A stretch of 64,000 bases of DNA from an uncultured Planctomycetota bacterium (lineage in GTDB: Bacteria; Planctomycetota; Brocadiia; CAIUPP01). The notes below the pieces were generated by a model, which was not told the DNA's origin, did not search any database, and saw only the letters and a list, made by a program, of their open reading frames with translations. Positions 9,170 through 16,512 of this stretch are shown one piece after another. The translations under genes were made by a program, and so were the position numbers. How positions within the stretch are numbered: position 1 is the first letter of the stretch; each line of letters begins with the position of its first letter. The DNA lies in assembly GCA_903901045.1 (NCBI GenBank), contig CAIUPP010000130.1, positions 26,968-90,967 of the forward strand. The letters are read 5' to 3'.

Positions 9170-9196
9170 ATGTCGCCTTCTTGTTTACGAAGCCTG

Positions 9197-9286
9197 TCAA
9201 CCTTCCTTTGGCGCGGCGTCCTGGGCCGCGACCGCGCCTCCCATGAGCAGGAGCGCCGCCACAACACCGATGAGCAGCTTCGTCAT
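9197..9286 (-). CDS. Very small exported or membrane peptide, 29 residues
   Basis: The sequence [21 protein letters not shown] followed by QDAAPKEG is a near-perfect signal peptide with an eight-residue tail. GGAAGG stands 6 bp before the ATG, and the start overlaps the stop of the preceding gene as ATGA, which suggests translational coupling. There is no lipobox cysteine. A terminator-like hairpin follows. It may be a membrane microprotein or a peptide released after signal cleavage. Function unknown. Confidence 0.45.
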   Translation of the reverse strand: MTKLLIGVVAALLLMGGAVAAQDAAPKEG

Positions 9287-9573
9287 GAAACACCTTCCTG
9301 CGAGACAGCGACTGGCGCCTCTGGCGGCGGACATGGCGTCTCAGGCGTTGCGGCAACATCGAGTTTCGTGCCACGATGGCCGAAGTGCCTCCAAAGCCAT
9401 GCGCGCATGTTGCATGCCTGGCAGAGGTCCTTCATGAATACCTCCTCCTTCTTGCATCTCGAACACTTCACGGGGGGCTGGGAATGGCCCTCCTTTGCCG
9501 CGGTCCGAGGACTCATCATCGTCTCTGGCGCGTTCTGCAGGAGCGGGGCTTGCGTGCAAGGCGGAATGTCCAT
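9283..9573 (-). CDS. Small zinc-ribbon-like protein
   Basis: The 96-residue product has a central [21 protein letters not shown], with two CxxC pairs spaced 12 residues apart as in small zinc ribbons, followed by a basic [10 protein letters not shown] segment. The C-terminus is proline-rich ([11 protein letters not shown]). The ATG at 9573 lacks a strong ribosome site, and longer starts in the same frame exist up to 9738. Its stop overlaps the next start as ATGA. It may bind nucleic acid or protein through the zinc knuckle; this is an inference. Confidence 0.45.
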   Translation of the reverse strand: MDIPPCTQAPLLQNAPETMMSPRTAAKEGHSQPPVKCSRCKKEEVFMKDLCQACNMRAWLWRHFGHRGTKLDVAATPETPCPPPEAPVAVSQEGVS

Positions 9574-9742
9574 GACTTCACTTGTTCTTTCTTTGACTGG
9601 CCGGATGTGTGGCTCGTGAAGACAATGCGAACTTGGCGTCCGGAGAACATGAAAGGCAAATCGCTGCCGGTGGGAAAGAGAAGCAGGACCGGCGTCTTCC
9701 TCAACATTCATAAGGGGAACCGTTCTGTCCTGCGGCAACTGG

Positions 9743-9827
9743 CGGAGGGAGAGGGATTCGAACCCCCGGAGCCTTTCGACTCAGCGGTTTTCAAGACCGC
9801 CGCCTTAAACCACTCGGCCATCCCTCC
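9743..9827 (-). tRNA. tRNA-Ser (anticodon TGA)
   Basis: The minus strand folds into a tRNA with acceptor GGAGGGA/TCCCTCC, a D-arm GCCGAGTGG, anticodon stem-loop CGGTCTTGAAAACCG giving anticodon TGA, a long class-II variable arm (GAGTCGAAAGGCTC), and the T-loop GGTTCGAATCC. The discriminator base is G, as expected for serine tRNA. CCA is not encoded. It decodes UCA and probably other UCN codons. Confidence 0.95.
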
Positions 9828-9830
9828 GCG

Positions 9831-10274
9831 TCAAGGGGTCTGCTCGGGAGGCGGCTCTTCCGGCGGAAAGTCGCTCTCCGGCGTCTGCGAGATCGCGCCG
9901 AGCACCTTTTCCTCGACGAAAATCGGCGCGCCTTGCAGCACCGCCAGCGCGATGGCGTCGCTCGGCCGCGAGTCCACCTCCAGGCTCTCCTCCCCCCTCA
10001 GGAGCATCAGCTTGGCGTAGAACGTGTCGTTGCGCAAATCGCAGACGATGACGCGTTCCAGCTTCACGTCGAGGCTCTTCAGGATCAGGCAGATCAGGTC
10101 GTGCGTGAGCGGGCGCGGGGTGCGCAGCTCCTTCACGCCGCGGTCGATCGCCATCGCCTCGTAGATCGAGATCACGATCGGGAAGGCGCGCGGGCCCTCC
10201 TTTTCCTTCAGGACGATCACCTGCTTATCGCTGCGCTCGTTGATAATGATGCGCGACAGTTCAACCTGGATCAT
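9831..10274 (-). CDS. Bifunctional nuclease family protein (DUF151)
   Basis: The 147-residue protein matches the DUF151/BFN fold throughout: [26 protein letters not shown] near the start, [27 protein letters not shown] in the middle and [26 protein letters not shown] towards the end. DUF151 proteins in bacteria are small cytosolic proteins; plant and Thermotoga members bind or cut nucleic acid. The tail is acidic and proline-rich. The stop lies four bases upstream of the tRNA-Ser gene on the same strand, so both may share a transcript. Confidence 0.85.
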   Translation of the reverse strand: MIQVELSRIIINERSDKQVIVLKEKEGPRAFPIVISIYEAMAIDRGVKELRTPRPLTHDLICLILKSLDVKLERVIVCDLRNDTFYAKLMLLRGEESLEVDSRPSDAIALAVLQGAPIFVEEKVLGAISQTPESDFPPEEPPPEQTP

Positions 10275-10419
10275 GCCGCCTCCTCCGACGCCTCCGCGCC
10301 CTGCACAGACTGCTCAAGTCCACCTTCGCGATTCTAGCAGAAGGCCGCTTGAAAGCCAACGAACGCCGCGCCGCCGGCACTTGGTCATCATCCATTATCG
10401 CTCATCAATGATCCCTCCG

Positions 10420-10448
10420 TTGTGCCTCTTCCCCCTGCCGTGTATAAT
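10420..10448 (+). promoter_or_regulatory. Sigma-70 promoter of purC
   Basis: TTGTGC (10420-10425), a 17-bp spacer and a perfect TATAAT (10443-10448) preceded by TG (extended -10). The purC start is 44 bp downstream. Confidence 0.6.
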
Positions 10449-10491
10449 CCCCGCGACGAACGGTTCCCGGCCCCTGAGAGAAGGAGTCCCC

Positions 10492-11385
10492 ATGCCTGAG
10501 CGCGTGATCCTTGAGACGGAGCTGCCCGGCCTGAAACGCGTCAACCGCGGCAAGGTGCGCGACATCTACGAAACCGACGGCAAGCTGCTGATCGTCGCCA
10601 CCGACCGCATCAGCGCTTTCGACAGCATCCTGCCCACGGGCATTCCGTTCAAAGGGAAGGTGCTCACCGGCCTGACGCTGTTCTGGCTGGAGTTCTTCAA
10701 GGGCGCCGTCGAGAACCACCTGGTGACCGCCGACGTGGCGCAAATGGGCCCTGCCCTGCGCGGGCAGGAGGAGACGCTGCGCGGCCGCTCCATGCTGGTG
10801 CGCAAAGCCAAAGTGTTCCCCATCGAGTGCGTCGTGCGCGGCTATATGGCCGGCTCCGGCTGGGCCGGCTACCGCAAGAACGGCGCGGTCTGCGGGATCA
10901 AGCTGCCCGCCGGCCTCAAGGAATCCGACAAGCTGCCCGAGCCGATCTTCACCCCCTCCACCAAGGCGGAGAGCGGCCATGACGAGAATATTTCCTTCGA
11001 CCAGATGGTGAACTCCATCGGGCGCGAGGCGGCGCAGACCCTGCGCGATAAGTCGCTGGAGGTGTACCGACGCGCGGCGGACTACGCGCGCGGCAAGGGG
11101 ATCATCATCTGCGACACCAAGTTCGAGTGGGGCCTGGCCGACGGGCGCGTGATCCTGATCGACGAGGTCCTCACCCCGGATTCGTCGCGCCTCTGGCCCG
11201 CCGAAGGCTACGCCCCGGGCCGCGCGCAGCCCTCGTTCGACAAGCAGTTCGTGCGCGACTGGCTCATCGACTCGGGCTGGAACAAAGAACCCCCCGCGCC
11301 GCCGCTGCCCGAGCAGGTCGTCCGCAAGACCAGCGAGAAATACCGGCAGGCTTACGAAATCCTGACCGGCCGGAAGATCTCCTGA
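10492..11385 (+). CDS. purC: SAICAR synthase
   Basis: Phosphoribosylaminoimidazole-succinocarboxamide synthase joins CAIR and aspartate with ATP in purine synthesis. The 297-residue length fits the longer family branch. Clear motifs are GKVRDIYE at residues 20-27, ATDRISAFD at 36-44, [11 protein letters not shown] near 120, and the C-terminal [15 protein letters not shown]. The ATG at 10492 follows AAGGAG at 6 bp, and its promoter is at 10420. No other purine gene lies nearby. The following protease gene begins 13 bp after the stop, so the two are probably cotranscribed. Confidence 0.95.
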   Translation: MPERVILETELPGLKRVNRGKVRDIYETDGKLLIVATDRISAFDSILPTGIPFKGKVLTGLTLFWLEFFKGAVENHLVTADVAQMGPALRGQEETLRGRSMLVRKAKVFPIECVVRGYMAGSGWAGYRKNGAVCGIKLPAGLKESDKLPEPIFTPSTKAESGHDENISFDQMVNSIGREAAQTLRDKSLEVYRRAADYARGKGIIICDTKFEWGLADGRVILIDEVLTPDSSRLWPAEGYAPGRAQPSFDKQFVRDWLIDSGWNKEPPAPPLPEQVVRKTSEKYRQAYEILTGRKIS

Positions 11386-11398
11386 ACGGGAGTTCGCC

Positions 11399-12220
11399 GT
11401 GGCTGATGAAGATGAGGATCCGTCTGATCCGTCCGATCCGTCGGATGAGTTTGAGCCGACCCCCGAAGAACAGGAGGCGCTCGAGCAGGAGCGCCTCGAA
11501 TCCGAGCGCCGCTACATCAACCTCACGCGTTCCCTCTCCGTCAGCCTGCTCTTCGTCCTGCCGCTGCTGCTGATCTACGAACTCGGGGTGCTGATCGGCG
11601 GCTCCGAGCTCAACGCCGCCGCCGAGCTGATGAAGAAGCCGATCTCCTGGCTCCAGAGCCACCCCACCAAGCTCTTCGGCGCCGACGCCATGCTGCTGCT
11701 GAACAGCCTGCTGATCGTCGTCGCGCTCGTGGCGGTCTGGCGCGCCAGCCGGCGCAACGCGCTCCGCCTGAGCCCCTACCTCTGGATGCTCACCGAAAGC
11801 GGCGTCTATGCGCTGCTGCTGGGCCCCCTGGCGCTGGCCCCCATCACGGGGCAGTTCCAGTTCTCCGGCCTCACCCCCAACGGCGCAAGCTTCCTGGATG
11901 CCCTGGTCGTGGGCGCGGGGGCGGGGCTCTACGAGGAGGCCTTCTTCCGCCTCATGATCCTGGGGACGATCTACTTCCTTGCCAAAGAACTCGGGAACAT
12001 GCGCTCCTTCGGCGCGGGAATGCTCGCGCTGTTCGTCTCCGGCGCGCTCTTCAGCGCCGCGCACTTCATGGTGGGGGAGATGCCCGACCTCGGAGCGTTC
12101 ATCTTCCGCCTGTCGGCGGGGATGCTCCTGGGGCTGATCTACCTGACGCGCGGCTTCGGCATTGCCGTCTGGACGCACGCCCTGTTCGATATGTACGTGA
12201 TGACGCTCACGCCGCGATAG
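11399..12220 (+). CDS. CPBP-family intramembrane metalloprotease (CAAX/Abi type)
   Basis: A 273-residue membrane protein starting at GTG 11399 after GGGAG. An acidic N-terminal tail (with the short repeat [10 protein letters not shown]) precedes about six membrane segments. The family's glutamate motif EEAFFR is near residue 179, the histidine motif SAAHF follows near 220, and HALFD lies near residue 260; together these are the expected CPBP catalytic residues. CPBP proteases cut or process membrane substrates; the substrate here is unknown. It directly follows purC, a pairing I read as shared transcription rather than shared function. Confidence 0.8.
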   Translation: MADEDEDPSDPSDPSDEFEPTPEEQEALEQERLESERRYINLTRSLSVSLLFVLPLLLIYELGVLIGGSELNAAAELMKKPISWLQSHPTKLFGADAMLLLNSLLIVVALVAVWRASRRNALRLSPYLWMLTESGVYALLLGPLALAPITGQFQFSGLTPNGASFLDALVVGAGAGLYEEAFFRLMILGTIYFLAKELGNMRSFGAGMLALFVSGALFSAAHFMVGEMPDLGAFIFRLSAGMLLGLIYLTRGFGIAVWTHALFDMYVMTLTPR

Positions 12221-12246
12221 CGCAAGGGTCTCCCTGCTGCGGGTAG

Positions 12247-12266
12247 GGGCGCAGCATGCTGCGCCC
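12247..12266. repeat. REP palindrome GGGCGCAGCATGCTGCGCCC
   Basis: A perfect 20-bp palindrome just past the CPBP gene. The same sequence recurs exactly at 22405, and interrupted or variant forms occur at 38518-38830 and 56356. It may end the purC transcript. Confidence 0.75.
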
Positions 12267-12300
12267 TTGCAACGGCCCGCGCATTACAGACCATCCCCCT

Positions 12301-12329
12301 TTGCCGGGGCAGCCCCGGCCTGCTAGAAT
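12301..12329 (+). promoter_or_regulatory. Sigma-70 promoter of the FMN reductase/RnfB pair
   Basis: TTGCCG (12301-12306), 17-bp spacer, TAGAAT (12324-12329), 22 bp before the ATG. The spacer contains a GC palindrome, GGGGCAGCCCC. Confidence 0.5.
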
Positions 12330-12350
12330 CGCGGCATGGGAGGTTCAGGA

Positions 12351-12932
12351 ATGGCTCACAAGATACTCGCCTTGGCCGGGAGTCCCCGGCGCAACGGGAA
12401 CTCGGAGACGCTGCTGGATCGCGCCCTCACCGGCGCGCTGCAGGCCGACCCCGCCGTCGAAGTCCGCAAGATGGTGCTGAACGAACTGAAGTTCGTCCCC
12501 TGCCAGAACTGCGGCTTCTGCACCGGGAAGGGGGTCTGCCGTTACGCCGCCTCCGACGACATGGGGCCGATCTACGAAGCCATCGAGTCGTGCGACCGGT
12601 TCATCATCGCCTCGCCGATCTACTTCGCCTGCGTCTCGGCGCAGCTCAAGGGGATGGTTGACCGCTGCCAGGCGCTCTGGGCGCGCAAGTACCTTCTGAA
12701 GCGCCGCCACCCGAACGCCGACCGGCGCGCGCTGTTCCTGAGCTGCGGCGGTTTCAAGCACGACCGCTACTTCAAGTGCGCGGCGGAAGTGGTCAGCGCC
12801 TGGTGCGCGGTGTGCGACGTGAAGCTGGGCGGGGAGTTGTTCTTCCCCTCCATCGACGGGCGCGGGGAGATCGAGTCGCACCCGACCGCCCTGGCCGACG
12901 CGCTCGCGGCGGGCCGCGAATTGATGAAATGA
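12351..12932 (+). CDS. NADPH-dependent FMN reductase / iron-sulfur flavoprotein
   Basis: The 193-residue flavodoxin-like protein opens with KILALAGSPRRNGNSETLL, the FMN phosphate loop of the NADPH-dependent FMN reductase family. A cysteine cluster at C51, C54, C57 and C63 (CQNCGFC, then GVC) matches iron-sulfur flavoproteins that couple an Fe-S cluster to FMN. SPIYFACVSAQLKGMVDRCQALW is the typical flavin-binding helix. The ATG at 12351 has GGGAGG at 7 bp; an ATG 15 bp upstream contains that site and is less likely. Its stop is 12 bp before the RnfB-like gene, suggesting an electron-transfer pair. Confidence 0.85.
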   Translation: MAHKILALAGSPRRNGNSETLLDRALTGALQADPAVEVRKMVLNELKFVPCQNCGFCTGKGVCRYAASDDMGPIYEAIESCDRFIIASPIYFACVSAQLKGMVDRCQALWARKYLLKRRHPNADRRALFLSCGGFKHDRYFKCAAEVVSAWCAVCDVKLGGELFFPSIDGRGEIESHPTALADALAAGRELMK

Positions 12933-12943
12933 GGAGAGCGTTT

Positions 12944-13786
12944 GTGGGCCTGATTCCCTCGGCATTGCTGATCATGGGGGTGATGGGAATCCTCTTCGGC
13001 ATCGGCCTGGCCATCGCCAGCCGGTACTTCCACATCGAGAGCGACTCGCGCGTCGAGCAGCTCATCGCCTGCCTGCCGGGCGCGAATTGCGGCGCATGCG
13101 GCCATGCCGGCTGCGAGGGGTACGCGCAGGCCGTCGCCGCCGGAAGCGCCGCGCCCGACCTGTGCATCCCCGGCGGGCCGAAAGCCGCCCTGGGGCTCGG
13201 CCGGATCATGGGCATCGAGGTGGACGTTAACAAGCAGCCGGTGCGCGCCGTCGTCCATTGCCAGGGGGGAACCGGTCGCTGCGGCCAACGCTTCGCCTAC
13301 CACGGCTTGGCCGATTGCCGCGCCGCGAACCTCGTTCAGGGCGGCCCCAAGCGCTGCGAGTACGGCTGCCTCGGCCTCGGGACCTGCGCCGCCGCCTGCC
13401 CGTTCGACGCGATCGTGATGGGCGCCGATCTCATCCCGGTGATCGACTGGGACAAGTGCACCGCCTGCGGCGCTTGCGTGCGCGCCTGCCCCCGCGCGCT
13501 GATCGACCTGCTCCCGGCCAACGTCAGCCATCTGCTCGCCTGCTCCTCGCAGGACAAGGCCAGCGTGGTCAGGGAGAGCTGCAGCGTGGGCTGCATCGCC
13601 TGCTGGATCTGCATCAAGAACGCGCCGGAGGGCGCCATCGTCAAGAAGGGGAACCTGGCCCAGTTGACCTATCCCCAGGGATGCGATTACAGCCGGGCCG
13701 CCGAGAAATGCCCGATGCACTGCTTCGTCAAAGTGGAAGCCGCCGGAATCGCCTTAATGCATTCGCCGCAAGCGCTGTCACAATAA
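12944..13786 (+). CDS. RnfB-like iron-sulfur electron-transfer protein
   Basis: The 280-residue protein has one N-terminal membrane segment, then the RnfB-type four-cysteine cluster IACLPGANCGACGHAGCEGY, a second cysteine-rich block, and two ferredoxin 4Fe-4S motifs around CTACGACVRACP and CIACWICIKNAP. In the Rnf complex RnfB passes electrons from ferredoxin to the membrane. GTG 12944 follows GAGGAG at 7 bp; an in-frame ATG at 12929 overlaps the previous stop. None of rnfC, D, G, E or A is adjacent, so this copy may work with the FMN reductase upstream rather than in a full Rnf pump. Confidence 0.85.
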   Translation: MGLIPSALLIMGVMGILFGIGLAIASRYFHIESDSRVEQLIACLPGANCGACGHAGCEGYAQAVAAGSAAPDLCIPGGPKAALGLGRIMGIEVDVNKQPVRAVVHCQGGTGRCGQRFAYHGLADCRAANLVQGGPKRCEYGCLGLGTCAAACPFDAIVMGADLIPVIDWDKCTACGACVRACPRALIDLLPANVSHLLACSSQDKASVVRESCSVGCIACWICIKNAPEGAIVKKGNLAQLTYPQGCDYSRAAEKCPMHCFVKVEAAGIALMHSPQALSQ

Positions 13787-13787
13787 A

Positions 13788-13830
13788 TTGTCCTTTATGT
13801 CATTGCAGTCCCTTATGTCCTTGTCCTTTA
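13788..13830. repeat. Short direct-repeat block
   Basis: TTGTCCTTTA occurs at 13788 and again at 13821, with CTTTATGTC and CCTTATGTCC between. It fills the gap between the RnfB-like gene and the radical-SAM gene. Confidence 0.5.
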
Positions 13831-13840
13831 ATTGGCGGCC

Positions 13841-15211
13841 ATGCCCAACACATTGCGCGTAGCGCTCATCAACCCGCCGGTTCCCGGTGCGGGGCGTCGT
13901 GAGAAGAGCCTTCCCTCGCTGGCGCTGGCCCAACTGGCCGCCGTCGCGCGCGCACAGGGGCACGAAGTGCTCCTGCGGGACGCCGCAGCCGGCGGCGCAT
14001 CGTTCAAGCGGACCGTGAATGAGATCGTCGCATTCCAACCCGACCTGCTCGGCCTGAGCGCCACCAGCGCGACGATCCAGAGCGCCCGCGCCGTCGCCGC
14101 CGCCGTGCGCGAGGCGCTGCCCGGCTGCCTGTGCCTCCTCGGCGGGCCGCACGCCTCCGCCGTCCCGAGAAGCACTCTGGAGGCGAGCCCCGCGCTCGAC
14201 GCCGCCCTCGTCGGCGAAGGGGAGGAGACGCTGCTCGAACTGCTCGGCCGCCTGCCCGGACGCAACTTCTCCGGCGTGCGCGGCCTCGTCTGGAGGGACG
14301 GCCAGGAAATCCGCTCCGAAGAGCGCCGTCCGCGCCTCAGCGACCTCAACCTCCTCCCGCTCCCCTGGTGGGAAGGTTACCCCGGCTACCCCGAGGGGTT
14401 CCGCGCCGCCGCCGGAGGACGCCGCTGGCCCGCCTCGTACCTCGTCACCTCGCGCGGCTGCCCTTACCGCTGCACCTTCTGCGACCGCAGCGTCTTCGGC
14501 CAGAGCGTCACCAGCTTCAGCGCGGAGTACATCCTGCGCGCGGTGGATGAGATGGTCCGCCGCTTCGGCGTCCGGGAGCTCGACTTCGAGGACGACCTGT
14601 TCACCCTTTACGAGCCGCGCCTGCGCCGCGTCTGCGAGGGGCTGATCGAGCGGCGGCACGACCTGATCTGGCGCTGCCACGCGCGCGCGGAAGCGGTCGG
14701 CGAGGAGTTGTTCCGCCTGATGCAGCAGGCGGGCTGCCGGCAGGTGACCCTGGGAGTGGAAAGCGGCGATGAGCGCGTGCTGGCGCTGGCGCGCAAACGC
14801 CTGCGCCCGGCGCAGATTGCGGAGACGGTCAAGGCCGCGCACCGCGCGCGCCTGAAGGTGGATGGGTTCTTCATCCTCGGCCTGCCCGGCGAGGATGACG
14901 CGGCCATCGAGAAAAGCATTGGTTTGGCCCTCGAACTCCCCTTCGACGACATCGGCATCGCCTTCCTCGCGCCGCTCCCCGGCTCGGAGGTCAGCGACCG
15001 CGCGGAGGAGTGGGGGCGGATGGTCGCCGGGGCCGAACTGGCGGACACCGCGCGCCCCGTGTACCTCCCCCATGGAATGACCGCCGAGCGGCTCACTCAG
15101 GCCCGGATTGAATTCTACCGCCGTTTTCACCTGCGTCCGCGTCGCATCGGCAGGCTCTTCTGCCGGTTCATCGCCCACCCCCGCGCCACGCTGCGCATGT
15201 TGGGCGTGTAA
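13841..15211 (+). CDS. B12-binding-domain radical SAM enzyme
   Basis: The 456-residue protein has an N-terminal cobalamin-binding domain (VALINPPVPG, then LSATSATIQSA and LLGGPHAS). A radical-SAM core follows with the CxxxCxxC cluster in RGCPYRCTFCDRS near residue 208, then ELDFEDDLFTL and FFILGLPGE. This architecture is shared by methylases and ring- or tail-modifying enzymes such as those acting on hopanoids, bacteriochlorophyll or phosphonates; the substrate cannot be told. ATG 13841 has only a weak GGCGG before it. It stands alone between repeats, so there is no operon clue. Confidence 0.85.
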   Translation: MPNTLRVALINPPVPGAGRREKSLPSLALAQLAAVARAQGHEVLLRDAAAGGASFKRTVNEIVAFQPDLLGLSATSATIQSARAVAAAVREALPGCLCLLGGPHASAVPRSTLEASPALDAALVGEGEETLLELLGRLPGRNFSGVRGLVWRDGQEIRSEERRPRLSDLNLLPLPWWEGYPGYPEGFRAAAGGRRWPASYLVTSRGCPYRCTFCDRSVFGQSVTSFSAEYILRAVDEMVRRFGVRELDFEDDLFTLYEPRLRRVCEGLIERRHDLIWRCHARAEAVGEELFRLMQQAGCRQVTLGVESGDERVLALARKRLRPAQIAETVKAAHRARLKVDGFFILGLPGEDDAAIEKSIGLALELPFDDIGIAFLAPLPGSEVSDRAEEWGRMVAGAELADTARPVYLPHGMTAERLTQARIEFYRRFHLRPRRIGRLFCRFIAHPRATLRMLGV

Positions 15212-15372
15212 CGGCGCACGCCAACGCGCCGTCAATAAATTGTCATCGCGAGCGAGCGCCGCCGGAAACCGCGTTTGCGCGCAAACGGTTATCGGCGCGA
15301 ACGCGGCGATCTTCCTTGTTCCTCACCCGCTGGCGGCGCGCACGTTCGCCCTGGCGAGGTCATGGAACCAGC

Positions 15373-16368
15373 TCACTCCCTCGCCGTCTCGACGAACGCC
15401 AGCGCGTTCTCCAGCGGGAAATCGTGCGTCAGATCGAGGTTGGGGGCCAGGATGTAGCCCCCGCCGCGCGCCAGGAGGTCGCGCTCGCGCCGGACCGTAT
15501 CGCGTATCTCCCCCGGCGTGCCGTGCCGCAGCAACCGCTGCGTGTTGATGCCGCCGAAGAGACACAGATCGCGGCCGAACTCCCTCTTCACCGCGTGCAC
15601 GTCCATCGCCTCCGCCTGGACCGGGTGCAGAATCTCCAGCCCCGCCTCCACCAGGTCCGGCAGGAAGGCCGTGACATCCCCGCAACTGTGCAGCGCCGCG
15701 CGCTGGCCGTGCGAGCGAATGCGCGCGAACAGTTTCTTCAGCCGCGGCTTGATGAACTCCCGGAAGTGCCGCGGCGAAAAGAGCGGCCCGGACTGCTGGC
15801 CGTAGTCGTCGCTGATCATGATCGCATCCAGCGGGAACGGCGCAAGCACGTCGGTCATCTCCAGGCAGAACTCGAGCAGGACGTCGAGCAGCCCGTGGAC
15901 GAACTGCGGCTCCTCGACCATGTCCACCATCAGGTTGTCCATCCCGCGCAGGAAATGGGCGCGCTCGAACATCTCACCGCACCAGGCGACCAGGTAGAGG
16001 TCGCCGTCGCGCTCGCACGCTTCGCGCAGCCCCGCGACGCGTTCCGCCGGCCGCAGCGCGGGGCGCTTCACATCGGAGAGGAGGGGGCGCTTGAGCGGAT
16101 GCTCCAGCGCGTAGCCGCGGTTGATATGCGTCTCTTTCCAGCGGACTCCCCACTCATCCATGAATTCGTCGTTCGGCAGCGCCACGCGTCCCACCGCCGC
16201 CGGCGGCAGACTCCAGTTCAGGTAGTTGCCCACCGCGCGGTTGATATCCGTTCCGCCCAGGCGCTGCAGGACGCGCTCCCGCAGCGGCCCGAGGAACAGG
16301 ACGTGGTAGGGAACCTTCGCCGTTTCGCGATGAGCGACGGCTTCGCGGGCGATCTCGCGTCGATTCAA
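15373..16368 (-). CDS. Uroporphyrinogen-decarboxylase-like (MtaA/CmuA-type) protein
   Basis: The 331-residue TIM barrel carries the URO-D family signature late in the chain (ALHSCGDVTAFLPDLVEAGLEILHPVQAEAMD, then LCLFGGINTQRLL). The HSCGDV pattern with His and Cys is typical of zinc-using corrinoid methyltransferases such as MtaA/MtbA rather than true HemE. It probably moves methyl groups, but the substrate is unknown. The start is TTG 16368, with GAGGAGG at 5 bp, and a strong promoter lies at 16419-16447. A more distant URO-D relative is at 61463. Confidence 0.8.
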   Translation of the reverse strand: MNRREIAREAVAHRETAKVPYHVLFLGPLRERVLQRLGGTDINRAVGNYLNWSLPPAAVGRVALPNDEFMDEWGVRWKETHINRGYALEHPLKRPLLSDVKRPALRPAERVAGLREACERDGDLYLVAWCGEMFERAHFLRGMDNLMVDMVEEPQFVHGLLDVLLEFCLEMTDVLAPFPLDAIMISDDYGQQSGPLFSPRHFREFIKPRLKKLFARIRSHGQRAALHSCGDVTAFLPDLVEAGLEILHPVQAEAMDVHAVKREFGRDLCLFGGINTQRLLRHGTPGEIRDTVRRERDLLARGGGYILAPNLDLTHDFPLENALAFVETARE

Positions 16369-16418
16369 CGGAGCCTCCTCGCAGCGAAAGAGTTGCGCAC
16401 GCCGACGGCCGGGCCTCA

Positions 16419-16447
16419 CTTATAATTCGGCGCGGAGCGGCAGTCAA
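16419..16447 (-). promoter_or_regulatory. Sigma-70 promoter of the UROD-like gene
   Basis: Minus strand: TTGACT (16442-16447), 17-bp spacer, TATAAG (16419-16424), about 50 bp before the TTG start. Confidence 0.6.
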
Positions 16448-16512
16448 GTGCGCGCCGCTTGCGGGCCGGGGGGCGGGCGGGTACATTAGGCCGCAGGAGG
16501 GAGGAGGTCGCT

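Noticed and set aside
10240..10491. N-terminal extension of PurC
   Set aside because: The extension crosses the promoter and lacks family similarity. The ATG at 10492 has an ideal ribosome site.
15240..15372. Small gene between the radical-SAM and UROD-like genes
   Set aside because: The stretch is repeat-like, with palindromes such as GTTTGCGCGCAAAC, and has no ribosome site or protein-like frame.
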